From the NCBI GenBank assembly GCA_037975125.1, contig CM075862.1, positions 78,405,843-78,469,842 of the forward strand: a stretch of DNA of 64,000 nt, read 5' to 3'. Shown here piece after piece: positions 13,401-24,120 of this stretch. Origin of the DNA: Latrodectus hesperus (lineage: Eukaryota; Arthropoda; Arachnida; Araneae; Theridiidae). Made by a program: the position numbers and the translations under genes. The notes under the pieces are model-generated. The model worked only from the letters and a program-made list of their open reading frames with translations. It was not told the origin of the DNA and searched no databases. The first letter of the stretch is position 1, and each line of letters begins with the position of its first letter.

Positions 13401-14499
13401 TTTGTTGACCTAAATAACCTTGAAGTGAATGAAGAAAGAGTTGGAAAGAAAATAGAGAAGATAAATGAGATATAACCACAAAAACTTGATTTTTAACATT
13501 TTTTTTATATTATTCTTCAAGTAAAATATGGTTGAAAATTAACTTAAAAAACATGTTTGTTTTTGCTTTTTGATACTTTTCCACAATGTTATTTTTATTT
13601 AATACATTTATTTTTGATTGCTAAAAAACGTAATACGAAAAGGACATTCGAATTCGATACAAAAATTCGAACATTCAATACAAAAAAAATTTTAATAACA
13701 CAAAGGATCAAATATTTTCATCTTTTATGTAAATATTTCAAATCTTATATTAAGCTGGAAATTTAATTAAACATTATGATAAAAGCATTTTTATAGTATG
13801 GAAAAAATTTAGGAAAACTAAAATATATATATATGTTTCTAATAAATATATATAATATTTATTAAAAATAATTTTTAATGGATAATCATTAAATGTTGAG
13901 TAATGACATTTAATTATATAATAAATATCTCTAAATATATATTTTTTTTACATAAGAATCTGCTATATGTAAAATTGCAGTCAGTAAGTATCTTTCTCCA
14001 TTTTACTAGCATAACTGCACCGAAATAAAATAATAATTTCAATCACTAAAAGCTACGAAAAAACGGCAGTTGTATTACAAATATTGTGTTTTTATTAAAA
14101 TTATTCAATAGAGCTTCTTTTTTTGACTTTTTGATTTTGAAACACAAAGGAGATTTCTTTTTCTTTCCTAAATAAATTAATATTTTCAGAAAGCCTATAT
14201 CTTCACTAAAAACTATGATACCGTGAAATAAACAGTCTAACACCCTGTAATTCCTGTAATGTTTTCTTTTTTAACATTTGGAGAGTACTGAGATGAACAA
14301 GACATTTTATAGAAAGTGGACAATACTCAAAGGAGAGGAGGAGAAACAGTAAAATTCCAAATTTCTCACCTCGACAGGTATTCATGTAAAAAACAGAAGC
14401 GCAACATTTATCATTAGCTATTTATCAGTGGATAAAATCTAACCTGAAATCTTCCTCTACAAAAAGTGTGGTCTTGCAAGAGTGGAGCACATTGATTCC
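10411..14499. other. AT-rich stretch with one GC-richer patch
   Basis: Mostly featureless. The patch at 12420-12510 contains GCAAGATGGCGCTGCGG, close to a YY1/Pho-type site. A further CpG-containing patch lies at 13040-13280, followed by a poly(T) run at 13351. No exon identified. Confidence 0.4.
12086..12118. repeat. Perfect 15-bp inverted repeat with 3-bp loop
   Basis: ATTCAAATAATGTCA (12086-12100) pairs exactly with 12104-12118. Confidence 0.85.
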
Positions 14500-14790
14500 A
14501 TGGGTCGCGGTGGCCTGCTTAGTTAGGGATCGGAAGATTGTGGGTTCGAATCCTGGCCTACCGAAGATCCGTCGTGTTCACTAAAGATGGCTAGGTTACG
14601 TAAAAACTAGCCGTGGTCGCAATGTCCTCCAGGTGAAATGATACTTCTTGGGGTGGCATGCAAAGTATTGAGGGTTTTCGCTTGGTCCCTGCTTCAAAAT
14701 CACAAAGATTCCACCCGACTATTTCTATCTAACTAGTAAAGCTAAATTCAGGGCTAGATACAGCTGGTGCAATAACAACAAGATGGATTC
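14500..14790 (+). repeat. SINE family A, full-length copy
   Basis: It has the B box GGGTTCGAATCCTGGCC, the GTGGTCGCAATGTCCTCC body, the CCCTGCTTCAAAATCAC segment and an AACAACAAG tail. It lacks part of the A-box region present at 9436. Confidence 0.75.
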
Positions 14791-15704
14791 CATAAAAACT
14801 TTATGACATGACTTAATAATCGCGTAATAGCTAAAAACTCTTCTAAGGCTCTTTTGAGCTACTAACATATGTGTTCCAGGAGGATTTTTAATAAATAATG
14901 AGCCGCTTTCCTACGTCGCAAAAAAATGCAATCCGGCCATTGACAAATTTGCTTCGAAAAAGAACAGAAACGAAATATACGTCTCCTGTAGTTCAATGGA
15001 GAGTGGTATCAAATACTAGATTTTCTGCTCCAAAGAACACAGTCTAGGTCATGTCATCAATTTAAAGGGTTACTACAGTACCGTTTGAACCAGGCTTTGT
15101 ACTTTTTAGGTCCCCTGTAATATTTGGAACATGAGATTATCAGAAAAAGTGATAGTGAAAGTTTAAATATTCTTCTTAACAATATAAATGAAACATAAAC
15201 TGACAGAACAATGTAATTTTATTATATTTGTAATATTATATTCGTATTATTATTTAATATTATGATTCTTATATATAAAAATATTTTTATAACGTGAATA
15301 ATGTAAAAAAATCAAAATATGAAATATATTTAAATAAGTTTAAAAAATACAAAATAAGGAAAAAAATATACAAGTGCTTACTCAAAACCGTTTCACCTAT
15401 CAGAAAAATTTTTTATTTAAAAAGAAAAGACTAAATGTATATAATTATAATACTTTTCATCCTGATAAAATTTACAATATCAAATAAGTTTAGAATGTGT
15501 TCCTCTTCAAAATTGACATACAGTGTATACAAGGCAAATACAGCTAACAAAAACGATAAGGAGATAATGGAAGACATGATATTAGCATAATTTAAAAAAT
15601 TCTATAATGATTTATTTTCTAAAATTAAAAAAAAATTCCTTTGACAGCTTGCTTTATTATTCTTATAGCTTTTAAAAAGACGAAAATCTGATCCTTTCAG
15701 AGAT

Positions 15705-15985
15705 AATGTTGTTGTCTTGTGCCAACTAAGCTGGCATTATGTGGGTGCGCTGCTCTCCACTCTTCAAACTGAACCATATTTTGTTGTGGAGTCCGACTTC
15801 GTCAGTACACACAAGCCATAGTTCCCATTTGTAGGGTGGGCAAACATACACAATCCATTCTTTCAAGGAAAGGGCAAAGACATGATAGACAGAGAGAGAG
15901 AGAAATTACATCCATACTCGAACTGGGATTCAAACCCTATCTGCTGTCAGGCACGCTGACCACTAGACAGGGTGGGCGGCTAGAG
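15705..15985 (-). repeat. SINE family C, reverse copy
   Basis: The minus strand matches 26890-27150: a tRNA-like head with a GGGATTCAAACCC B box (complement), the GTGGAGTCCGACTTC block and a terminal (CAA)n tail, seen here as TTGTTGTC at 15709. A GA-rich run lies inside. The overlapping open frame at 15836 is not coding. Confidence 0.75.
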
Positions 15986-16046
15986 ATAACGTTAAAAAGT
16001 ACCTTGAGTCTCACTAGCTATTCAAAAGGAAATTTACGTCGAAAAA

Positions 16047-16110
16047 GGAAACCACGTACTTTTGACGTTAAGTTTCGTAAGGAAATTTAACGTCGAAAGT
16101 ACTTAGTGGT
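16047..16110. repeat. Imperfect inverted repeat, about 24-bp arms
   Basis: ACGTACTTTTGACGTTAAGT on the left pairs with the complement of TTTAACGTCGAAAGTACTTA on the right, with a few mismatches. Related GACGTTAAA-like strings recur nearby. Confidence 0.5.
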
Positions 16111-17613
16111 CACATTAATGTGACTGGGCTGTGTATATAAAATATAAGTCTTAGTTGTAGTTAATGCAAATTAAAGAGCACGAGGGTGAAAAATATTGCT
16201 AAATTTGATCAACAACGTATTTTATAACTGAATTTATCACTCCTGTTGTATTAAATTGGCCAGCTTTTTATTGTGAGCAATTTTTTTCAGACTAAAATAT
16301 TTAGTTACATTTGGTATTTCTTAATAAAATGCTATTGAAACATATAATGTAGTTTAAGTTGTGAGTGTATAACAATTCTTTAGCATATTTATATTTAAAT
16401 GTACTATAAAATAAAGAAACGAATTTATTAATTTATTTTTATGGTAATAAGGTAAAGTAATTAGAGGGGCATCTGTGTGAATCATTTTGAGTTACACAAA
16501 CATGGTATTATCTTGTAATATGTAATAAATGCATATCAATAAATATATAGATTTCACATTGTTGTTACTATAATGTTGCACAATTTTCGCTTATTCCTTA
16601 CAAATTTCATCAGATATTAAAAATGAGATCTTGTTAAAAAGTTAAATGAATGAAATTAATGCATAAGCAGGGGCTTTTTTAATTTGAAAATATTTAAATT
16701 AGCATTTAGAATTGCAAAATATAAAAAGTATTATGGGAGTTGTTAGAACTGCATATTAATTTATTGTATAATGTGTTTTGCAATTTTAAATAAAGGTCTT
16801 CATATTGCATAATACATTATACAAAAAAGAAGTGCAAAGGGGTAAAGCAGTATATAATTAAATGCAAATAATACAGAAAGTCTATTCTTAAAAGAATTTA
16901 TTTTCTTTCCTATTCTTTTATTTTGTTTCCTAAATTTACAGAAAAAATGTTTCTGATTGTTAAAAATAGAAAATAATATTAATAAACATAAGAGAAACAA
17001 AATTACAGAAAAGAAATAAGTGTGATAAAAAAATTAATGAATAATTAATTACATGTACTCTGCTACCATTTTATACATGCAAAAAATTCCATCTTTAAAA
17101 ATATTAATAATAATTGACAGAAAAATTAAAAGCTCTGAAAATAAATTTTTATAAACATGAAAAGAATATATAAATCGCGCCAAATATGGAGCACTTTTTA
17201 ACTCTTGGATCTAATTTACGAACATTATTTTTTATTTTGTTTCACAATTCTTTTTTTTTTATTTGAAATTTATTATCAACTCCAAAGAAATGTCTTATCT
17301 CACTTTTTTTTTTCTTTTCTTTTTTTGGGTTTCAAGTTACTTATGAAATAACTTCTAAATATTAATGATAGTGGCACCATCTAGTGTTTATATTTTCAAC
17401 TAGGAAAACTAAGAGTAGTATAACAATCATCAATACTATTTTATTATTGCTCTTAAAAATTTTAGTTTTAAATTTATTGTTTCATAAATATTATACAAGA
17501 AATACATAGATGTGATAAAAATTTATCAAATATATTGTTTTATTGAAAAATATTCTTAAAAAAGAAAATTTGGAAATTTACTAGATTCTTAGAATTTTAT
17601 GAAGTTTAACGCT

Positions 17614-17616
<3 letters not shown>

Positions 17617-17699
<83 letters not shown>
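17617..17699. repeat. (AT)n microsatellite, about 83 bp
   Basis: Uninterrupted alternating AT; self-complementary. Confidence 0.97.
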
Positions 17700-17700
<1 letters not shown>

Positions 17701-18903
17701 CCATAATTTTGCATACTGTTACCTACATTTTAAATCTACCTATGAGTAAGATCCATTATACACAGAGAGAGTTTAAAACACAACTTTTGTATCATGGCAA
17801 GCTATGAAAAAGGAATTCCATTTTCAAAGTATTCTAAAATGTTTAATGTTAACATAAATGTTGAGTTGAATTTTTCATTTTTGCCCACTTTTCGACAATT
17901 AGTGAGTGTGTCCAATGTCATTTAGATATTTCAAATTTTATCTCCGTGAATATAAGAATTGGAGAAAGATGTGGGAAATAAATTTTTAAAAAACATCCAG
18001 ATTAAGACCATAATTTTGGGAATCCCAGACACAAATAGAAATATTTTCAATGTTGTTTAAATCTAAAATTAACATATATTTGAAAGGAAATGGTGAGGTG
18101 TGGTGTGGAAGAAAACATGCGATAGTGAAAAATGAACATGGCGTGAAGAATTAAAATTCAGAATAATCAAAATTATAATGATAAAACTTTTTATGTGTTT
18201 CAAAGCTGATTGGTGAAAATTCCGGATTGTGCTGGAATCTAATCGAATAGTATTTTGTAACATCTAAAATCTCATTGAATGCAATGGAAAGGAGTGAAAT
18301 CTAAAAATAATCGAAAGAAGATTAACTATCAACTATTAAATCCGTAGTTTATTTTCTTGTATTGCTGAGTAGAAAAATAGCGCTGTTGAAACAAATTTAA
18401 TCTGGGTTCAACTTTCTTGGACATGAATGAACGAAGAGAAAAATAAAATATCTAAACTTATTAAAGTTAGAACCGAATCCATTTTTTTTTTCGACTTTTA
18501 TGTTAAAATATTACTGTTGTAGATCGAAGCGATTTTTAGCTTGTGTTTTTTTACTCCTTAATGCTCTTGAATAATTGTACCAAAAATCACCTTGCTATTT
18601 AATTATTTTTCTTTTCCTGACAAACAAAATACATCTATTTGGTGATATGCATACTACATTTTAAGAGAGATCTATTGAGTGAGCAATACTCTGAAAATGG
18701 CAGGAATTCAGTTAACGTGTTACATTAAAAAAAAAAAGTTTTTTTTGATAACTCAAAATTTAATTTTTATATTTTTATAATTAATGTCAATAGATGCTTA
18801 CGACTTCATTTTATACTGCAATATTTAGCATAGAAAATGAGATGTCTAAGAATTCTCACTCAAAAATAAATGAAATTGTCTTCACCGTAACGAATTATAA
18901 TAT

Positions 18904-18920
18904 TCAACAACAGATTGTTA
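18904..18920. repeat. Left target-site duplication (17 bp) of SINE B
   Basis: TCAACAACAGATTGTTA here recurs exactly at 19242-19258. Confidence 0.92.
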
Positions 18921-19241
18921 ATAGGGAGCCGACCGATGGCTGAGTGGTTAGTGCTCCTGACTCCTGAGCTGTGGGTCCCGGATTCGAATCCCGGTTCGGG
19001 TGTGGATGTTACTTTCTATATCTGTGTTTGTCCTTTCTTCTGTGATGATGTATGAATGTGGCCCACTCAATAAACGGGTTTGTGGTGGTGTGACACGGGC
19101 AATGCTACTCACCTACGTGACTTGGTTCACAGGTGCCCACTGGGTAATGACAAATGAGTAGCAGTTTCTGGCCTTGTTGTGGCAGAGGGTTCGTCACCCA
19201 AGTGCCCGCCGTTGGAAATAAAAATTATTAATAAGGGACAA
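18921..19241 (+). mobile_element. SINE family B bounded by a perfect 17-bp target duplication
   Basis: The tRNA-like head has an A box (GATGGCTGAGTGGTTAGTGC) and a B box (GGATTCGAATCCCGGTTCGG), followed by a body through GCCCACTGGGTAATGACAAA and an A-rich end. The exact 17-bp repeats on both sides fix the boundaries. A reverse copy lies at 26536-26802. It is not a functional tRNA: the 3' half of the acceptor stem is missing. Confidence 0.9.
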
Positions 19242-19258
19242 TCAACAACAGATTGTTA
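19242..19258. repeat. Right target-site duplication (17 bp) of SINE B
   Basis: Exact copy of 18904-18920. Its last five bases are the first five of the possible LTR at 19254. Confidence 0.92.
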
Positions 19259-19479
19259 GAGAAGACGGAGCAGTTGTTATAGACAACACAGCTACGACAT
19301 TTATTTTACATATAACACAAATAGAAAGCAATTAAACATTAAGGAAGGAATTTTAATAGAATATTGTGGGTGTCGTTTGACCAGAGTTATTTACCCATGT
19401 CCTTCCTATACTTGGCATACAAGTGCCGTCTCGCGTTTTAGCGCTAAACTCAAGCGCAGTTGACGCGCATGCGCCAACA
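19254..19479 (-). mobile_element. Possible solo LTR, about 226 bp
   Basis: On the minus strand the block starts TGTTGGCGCATGCGCG and ends TTCTCTAACA, giving TG...CA ends with a 6-bp imperfect inverted repeat, and holds an AATAAA in its second half. It is GC- and CpG-richer at its minus-strand 5' end. No target duplication is visible, so this is tentative. It could also be ordinary DNA or a promoter-like CpG patch. Confidence 0.35.
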
Positions 19480-19742
19480 ATATTGCCCACAAAAAGTTGA
19501 AGGATTCAATTTGTGATTAACATCCAAGAATCCGTAGATATGTTCTCGATTCTGTTAGAAATCATCTCACCGACAGACCATATTCAGTTTTATTGTGACC
19601 TCACTCATATTATGGTCAAATCACTATTAAACTACATAGATAATATAACTTAAGCAATTTAAATATGACAAAAATCCAATTATGTTTCAATACAATCTCG
19701 ACTTTTTTTTTCTAAAAAATTAACATAAAGACTTAGATGTAT

Positions 19743-19940
19743 GATTGTCCTTATCGAAGTGTTAAGTGTCAGATTCGATTTCAGTTATAAAATGAATAAT
19801 GTATGTATCTGTACTTCGTTTTTGCTTTCTGCATGCGTATCGATCGAGGAAAATACTTAGGTGTTTTCTTGGTTTCCTCCCTTGCGATCATGAATGTGGC
19901 TCATTATGTATGCAAATTCCTCTCTGAAAATTTCATGCTG
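19743..19940 (+). repeat. Degenerate SINE related to the 6278 repeat
   Basis: A diverged tRNA-like head (TGTCAGATTCGATTTC) is followed by TTTTGCTTTCTGCATGCG and TTTTCTTGGTTTCCTCCCTT, in the same order as at 6278. Confidence 0.5.
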
Positions 19941-20403
19941 TACAAAAGTCCCTTTCAATAATTTTTAACTGTAATTTATCCACTATGCTATGTTAAGTAG
20001 ACTTAAAAATTTAGCTGTGTAAAATAATGAAATTCCTTTTTAATAGCAATTAGATTTTAATCATATTATTTGGTCGTTAGTCTATTAAAAACTAAGCAAA
20101 ACATATGAAAAACACTAAAAAATAATTTATCTTATATTAGTACATAAAAAATAACCAGGAAGATTTCGAATTTATTTTTTATATACTAGTATAATTATGC
20201 CAACTATAATTTGTGATTTTTATTTGTTTATTCTCTATTTTTAAATTTCCTCCTTCCTTTATCAAAACTAATCTTCTAATATTACTTCATTTTTAATTAT
20301 AACTTATCTCTTGTTTAAATTATTGTGTCCATGTATGAAATAAATCTTGTATTCTAATCTTCTCTGCTAGTTATGGTTTCCATGTTGTTTTCTATTTTTA
20401 AAG

Positions 20404-20484
20404 GAAGGCGAAGCTCCGAGTCTTGCAACAATTTCGAAAGCAAATGTGGTACTGGGGAAGTTGCTTACAAAAGCTGAAGAGCAG
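20404..20484 (+). CDS. Candidate upstream coding exon of the Gbeta gene (N-terminal extension)
   Basis: This 81-nt block has an acceptor (pyrimidine-rich run then AAG) and a CAG|GTACAA donor. It is clearly more GC-rich than the flanking DNA. Read from the first base it gives 27 open codons ending KLLTKAEEQ, with phase 0 at both ends. It therefore joins directly to the exon at 34732 across a 14.2-kb intron. Typical Gbeta76C proteins have only a few residues before the helix encoded by 34732-34791, so this would be an extension or an alternative 5' end. It has no ATG and would need a further upstream exon. It could instead be an exon of another transcript, or chance. Confidence 0.45.
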
Positions 20485-21024
20485 GTACAAGGAGATTCCC
20501 GAAACTTTATAACTTAGTAGTTACAGTTAAAATTATAAGCATGTTTCATCCTTCATTCTCTCATCATATTCTTTTACATCATTAATTCAGAAAAATAATG
20601 CAGAGAAGATAGTTAAAATTAGTTACCAAATTTATTCGAAATGTGTTTTTAATCTAATTGCAAACCTTTCGAAACTTTATCTTGCTATTAATGCTGAAAC
20701 ATTTTTTTTTATTAATAAACCGCATATGTGAATTTAATTTTGACTTTTTACTGGCAACGCTTACAAATATTTGTAAACAAAGATCTTTAAATTTCTAGCC
20801 ACTATTACCCCATTATTTGAAAGAGGCCATATCCTAAGGGGAGAATAAAGTGCCTCTTTAGCACGATGACCTTCAACTGAATTGAATATCGAACCCATTA
20901 CCTTCAGTACTCTTCAATGATGAATTTCTTCCCAAGCAAACTGTGGTTCTAAATAATTTTCTTTGTAGACTCGTAACAGATTTTTGAGGTTTTTGCTTCT
21001 TTCTTTGTACATTTTTACAATACA

Positions 21025-21171
<147 letters not shown>

Positions 21172-21563
21172 TCTTTTATACCATTATTTTTTGAGAAATA
21201 AAAATCTCATTCTATAGTTTTTGATAATATTGTAGATTTAAAATCATATTGCAGATTTAAAAATAGATCATATCGTAGATTAAAAAAAGCAGCGATAGTA
21301 TATTTTACGATTATTAAAATTTTTTTCTCATAATTATTAATACTCTTCTCTGTAATTCCTCCAAAAATTGTTGATTGCATGTGGAATACATTAAAAATTG
21401 CTATTAGTTGTTTTCCATAATTCTTTTATTACATAATAGAAAAAGTAAAAGAAATTTTCATTATCATCTACCTAGAATATAAAAATGTAGTAAAATAATT
21501 TTATACGCATTCAAATTGTGGCTATTTTTTTATTTGTGAATAGATAATAAAATTGTTTTCCTT

Positions 21564-21628
21564 AGGGATGACGAAATAATGTTAGATTATTAAACAGTTA
21601 AATGATCTAACATTATTTCGTCACCCCT
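21564..21628. repeat. 24-bp inverted repeat with one mismatch
   Basis: Arms 21564-21587 and 21605-21628 pair except at one base, with a 17-bp loop. The arm sequence contains GACGAAATAATGTTAGAT. It may be a tiny MITE or its relic. Confidence 0.8.
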
Positions 21629-22326
21629 AAAGTGACTAATTTAATAATTGTGTGAAATTTCTTAATGTCTACAATCTACTATCATCTTTAACATTTTATT
21701 TCTTTATTTATTTAAATAGATTTTTTTCCATCTGAATATATAACTTTTAATGAATGATGGTCTATTCTTCCATGCATTTTATACCTTAGAATGTTCATCT
21801 TTTTCCACACACTTTTTTTTCCTTTTTTTAAAACACAATATTAGTTAAAAAGAATTCTCAAGTCGAAAGGAAGGTAAGTCAAGAAAGTAAGATAATTAGA
21901 AATATAAAAATATTAATCGAAATATAAAGAAATTGAATTTATGACAAAATATGAAAAAAATAATAGGAAACACAGGGACTGTGTCTTCTTCAGGGGTTGG
22001 TCAACTATGCAAAAGAAAGACCAGCACTCTTCTCTGACATGCAACGAGTAATATTTCATTAAAATTTATATTTGGGTTTTGAATTGTTGATATTGCATCT
22101 TGTCTCTTAAATTTTTGTTAATTTTTCAGTTTTATAATTTGGATATTTCGTTTCACGCGCTCATGACCATATTTATATACTTACAAATGAATACTAAATA
22201 ACAATCTAGCATCATTTTAGTTTTAATCCGTAATTAGTCGAATATCAATTCGCGTCTTCACACATTATCGCGTCTTTTCTCGTCCATCACCTTGTCGTTC
22301 TTTCGCGTCGTCTCGCGGACATACTC

Positions 22327-22354
22327 AGAAGGGAGGGAAGAGTCCCTCCCTTCT
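22327..22354. repeat. Perfect 12-bp inverted repeat with 4-bp loop
   Basis: AGAAGGGAGGGA at 22327-22338 pairs exactly with TCCCTCCCTTCT at 22343-22354. It ends 5 bp before the mariner at 22360. Confidence 0.85.
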
Positions 22355-22359
22355 GCCTA

Positions 22360-23278
22360 CAGATTGTGGTAGATAAGTAATGAGACTCAGTCTATAAAAA
22401 ATAATTTATTGATCCGATTTGTACAAAACGTTAATATTCTTCAAAGTACTCGCCTTGGGCGTCAACACAACGTTGCCAGCGCGTTTTCTAAGCTTCATAG
22501 GCCCCACTGTAGTCCGTTGGGGTTATCCCAGTTAGTGCCTTCGTGACAGCACGTTGGATGTTCGGAATATCGTCGAAACGATGACCCTTCAGGCATCTTT
22601 CTACCTTCGGAAATAGGAAGAAATCAGGAGGACTCATGTCAGGACTGTATGGTGGCTGTGGCAGAACTTCACTCGTCGTTGCTTTTGTTCGGCGGTGAGC
22701 TCTCGGGGAACCAATTTTGCGCTAACTTTCCTCATCATCAAATCTTGCGTAACAATTTGGTTAACCGTAAATTTATTCACGGAGACCTCATCGGCGATAA
22801 TTTTGAGACTTAAACGACGGTCGGAGTCCAGGAGTTCTTTCACTTTGGCCACCGTTTCATTCACACGACTCGTTGAAGGGCGACCAGATCGTTCCATGTC
22901 TTCAACGGATTCCCTCCCGTTTTTAAATTCATTAAACCAACAGAACACTTGAGCTCTTGATAGGGCGTCCTCTTTGTAGGCCTCCGTAATCATAGCAAAA
23001 GTTTCCGAAGCAGTTTTGCCCAAGCGAAACCAAAATTTGATTGCACACCGCTGTTCTATCGAGCAATCCATCTTCAGCGTTTTCACAAGTGTCACGGGCA
23101 CACAAAGAACGTAATACGCGTAGCTCGACCCTCACTGTGCCAGAGCTACGATGCGACTGCGAACCGGTTCTACTGTTAGTTCAGATCCCCCACCAGGTGA
23201 CCTGCAGGTGGAGACCGCACTGCGAGCAACTGGGGCGCCGCACGGCGACCAGTCTCATTACTTATCTACCACACCCTG
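22360..23278 (-). mobile_element. Mariner element with internal deletion
   Basis: The TIRs at 22360-22387 and 23251-23278 are 28 bp with two differences; the inner 23 bp are identical. TA flanks each end (22358-22359 and 23279-23280). At 919 bp the element is about 0.4 kb shorter than an intact mariner. The missing part is the middle of the transposase. Confidence 0.93.
22431..23101 (-). pseudogene. Mariner transposase, deleted in the catalytic core
   Basis: Mariner transposase cuts and pastes the element through TIR binding and a DD34D catalytic triad. The N-terminal 155 codons are open: the helix-turn-helix region (IEQRCAIKFWFRLGKTASET), FCWFNEFKNGRESVEDMERS, GRPSTSR and AEQKQRRVKFC. At RVKFC the sequence jumps, out of frame, to PQPPYSPDMSPPDFFLFPKV and CLKGHRFDDIPNIQ, which belongs near the C terminus. 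The deletion removes the first two catalytic aspartates; the third (PPDFF) remains. A TAG replaces Trp in YEA*KTRW, and the ORF would end with GEYFEEY at TAA 22431-22433. The element cannot encode an active enzyme but could be mobilised in trans. Confidence 0.9.
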
Positions 23279-23327
23279 TATGTCCGACGGCAAACATGTG
23301 AATGGCCCTCTGGTGGCACTTTCAATC

Positions 23328-23329
<2 letters not shown>

Positions 23330-23411
<82 letters not shown>
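23330..23411. repeat. (AT)n microsatellite, about 82 bp
   Basis: It begins about 50 bp beyond the right end of the deleted mariner. Confidence 0.97.
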
Positions 23412-23415
<4 letters not shown>

Positions 23416-24118
23416 ATTCATTACAAATACGTACGCGCGTTATTGTATGTTATCACAAATCTGAATTATTTTCTAAATGCAATTAACAAAAGGTAATTAA
23501 TGAATTTCCAGTGGTAACAAGTTGAGTATAAATATAGAATGCTTCTCTGACTTTTAGTAATTTTAAATGTGTATTCAGGATAAATTAGTTTAATCTTACT
23601 TTCGCAGATGATATTCTCCCATAAGAAAACATTACTCACAATGTTGATAAATATTCCGAACAAATGGAAGATTTTGGATTCTTATCAACAATGTGAATGA
23701 TTCTTTCACAAAAGCTGACATTTATTTTGTAAACAAAAGAATTCTCTTTTAATTTATGTACACTTTTCCAATCTTTTTAGTGAGTAATTTCATTTATCTC
23801 TGATAAATGCATCAGCAAGGATTGCTATGGATGAAGATAATAAATAAGGCAATAATTATTACCTATTTTATTACATTTTAAAAAATTTAAAAGAATGGAA
23901 GACCTAAATGTAAAGTTTAGAACTAAATTGGAATAATTAAAATGAAAAATAGTAAAGTAGCTATTTGTCATTTGTATGTGTTTTTATAACTATTATATTG
24001 TCTAAAACTATATGTTGTAATTACAAGGCAATCTTATTCACAGTTTCCTTTTTTTAATTAATACAAATTCTGCAGTAATAAATGGATCGTATTTTTCTTA
24101 CCTTCATTTGACTAATTA
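23412..24118. other. No gene seen
   Basis: AT-rich spacer between a microsatellite and the Tc1-like element. Confidence 0.5.
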
Positions 24119-24120
24119 TA

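Larger units (their letters stand above)
15990..18900. other. AT-rich stretch, no gene seen
   Basis: Apart from the inverted repeat near 16050 and the AT microsatellite at 17617, nothing is recognised. Confidence 0.5.

Noticed and set aside
15836..16090. 84-residue plus-strand frame
   Set aside because: It lies in reverse-oriented SINE C and the adjacent inverted repeat.
18930..19010. tRNA gene
   Set aside because: A and B boxes only; the acceptor stem is incomplete and the unit is a TSD-bounded SINE with a second copy at 26536.
19440..19480. NRF1-driven promoter of the Gbeta gene
   Set aside because: The GCGCATGCGC motif lies at the end of a possible LTR; without transcription data a promoter call is not supported.
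22695..23301. Plus-strand frames over the mariner
   Set aside because: Shadows of the minus-strand transposase and its 5' region.
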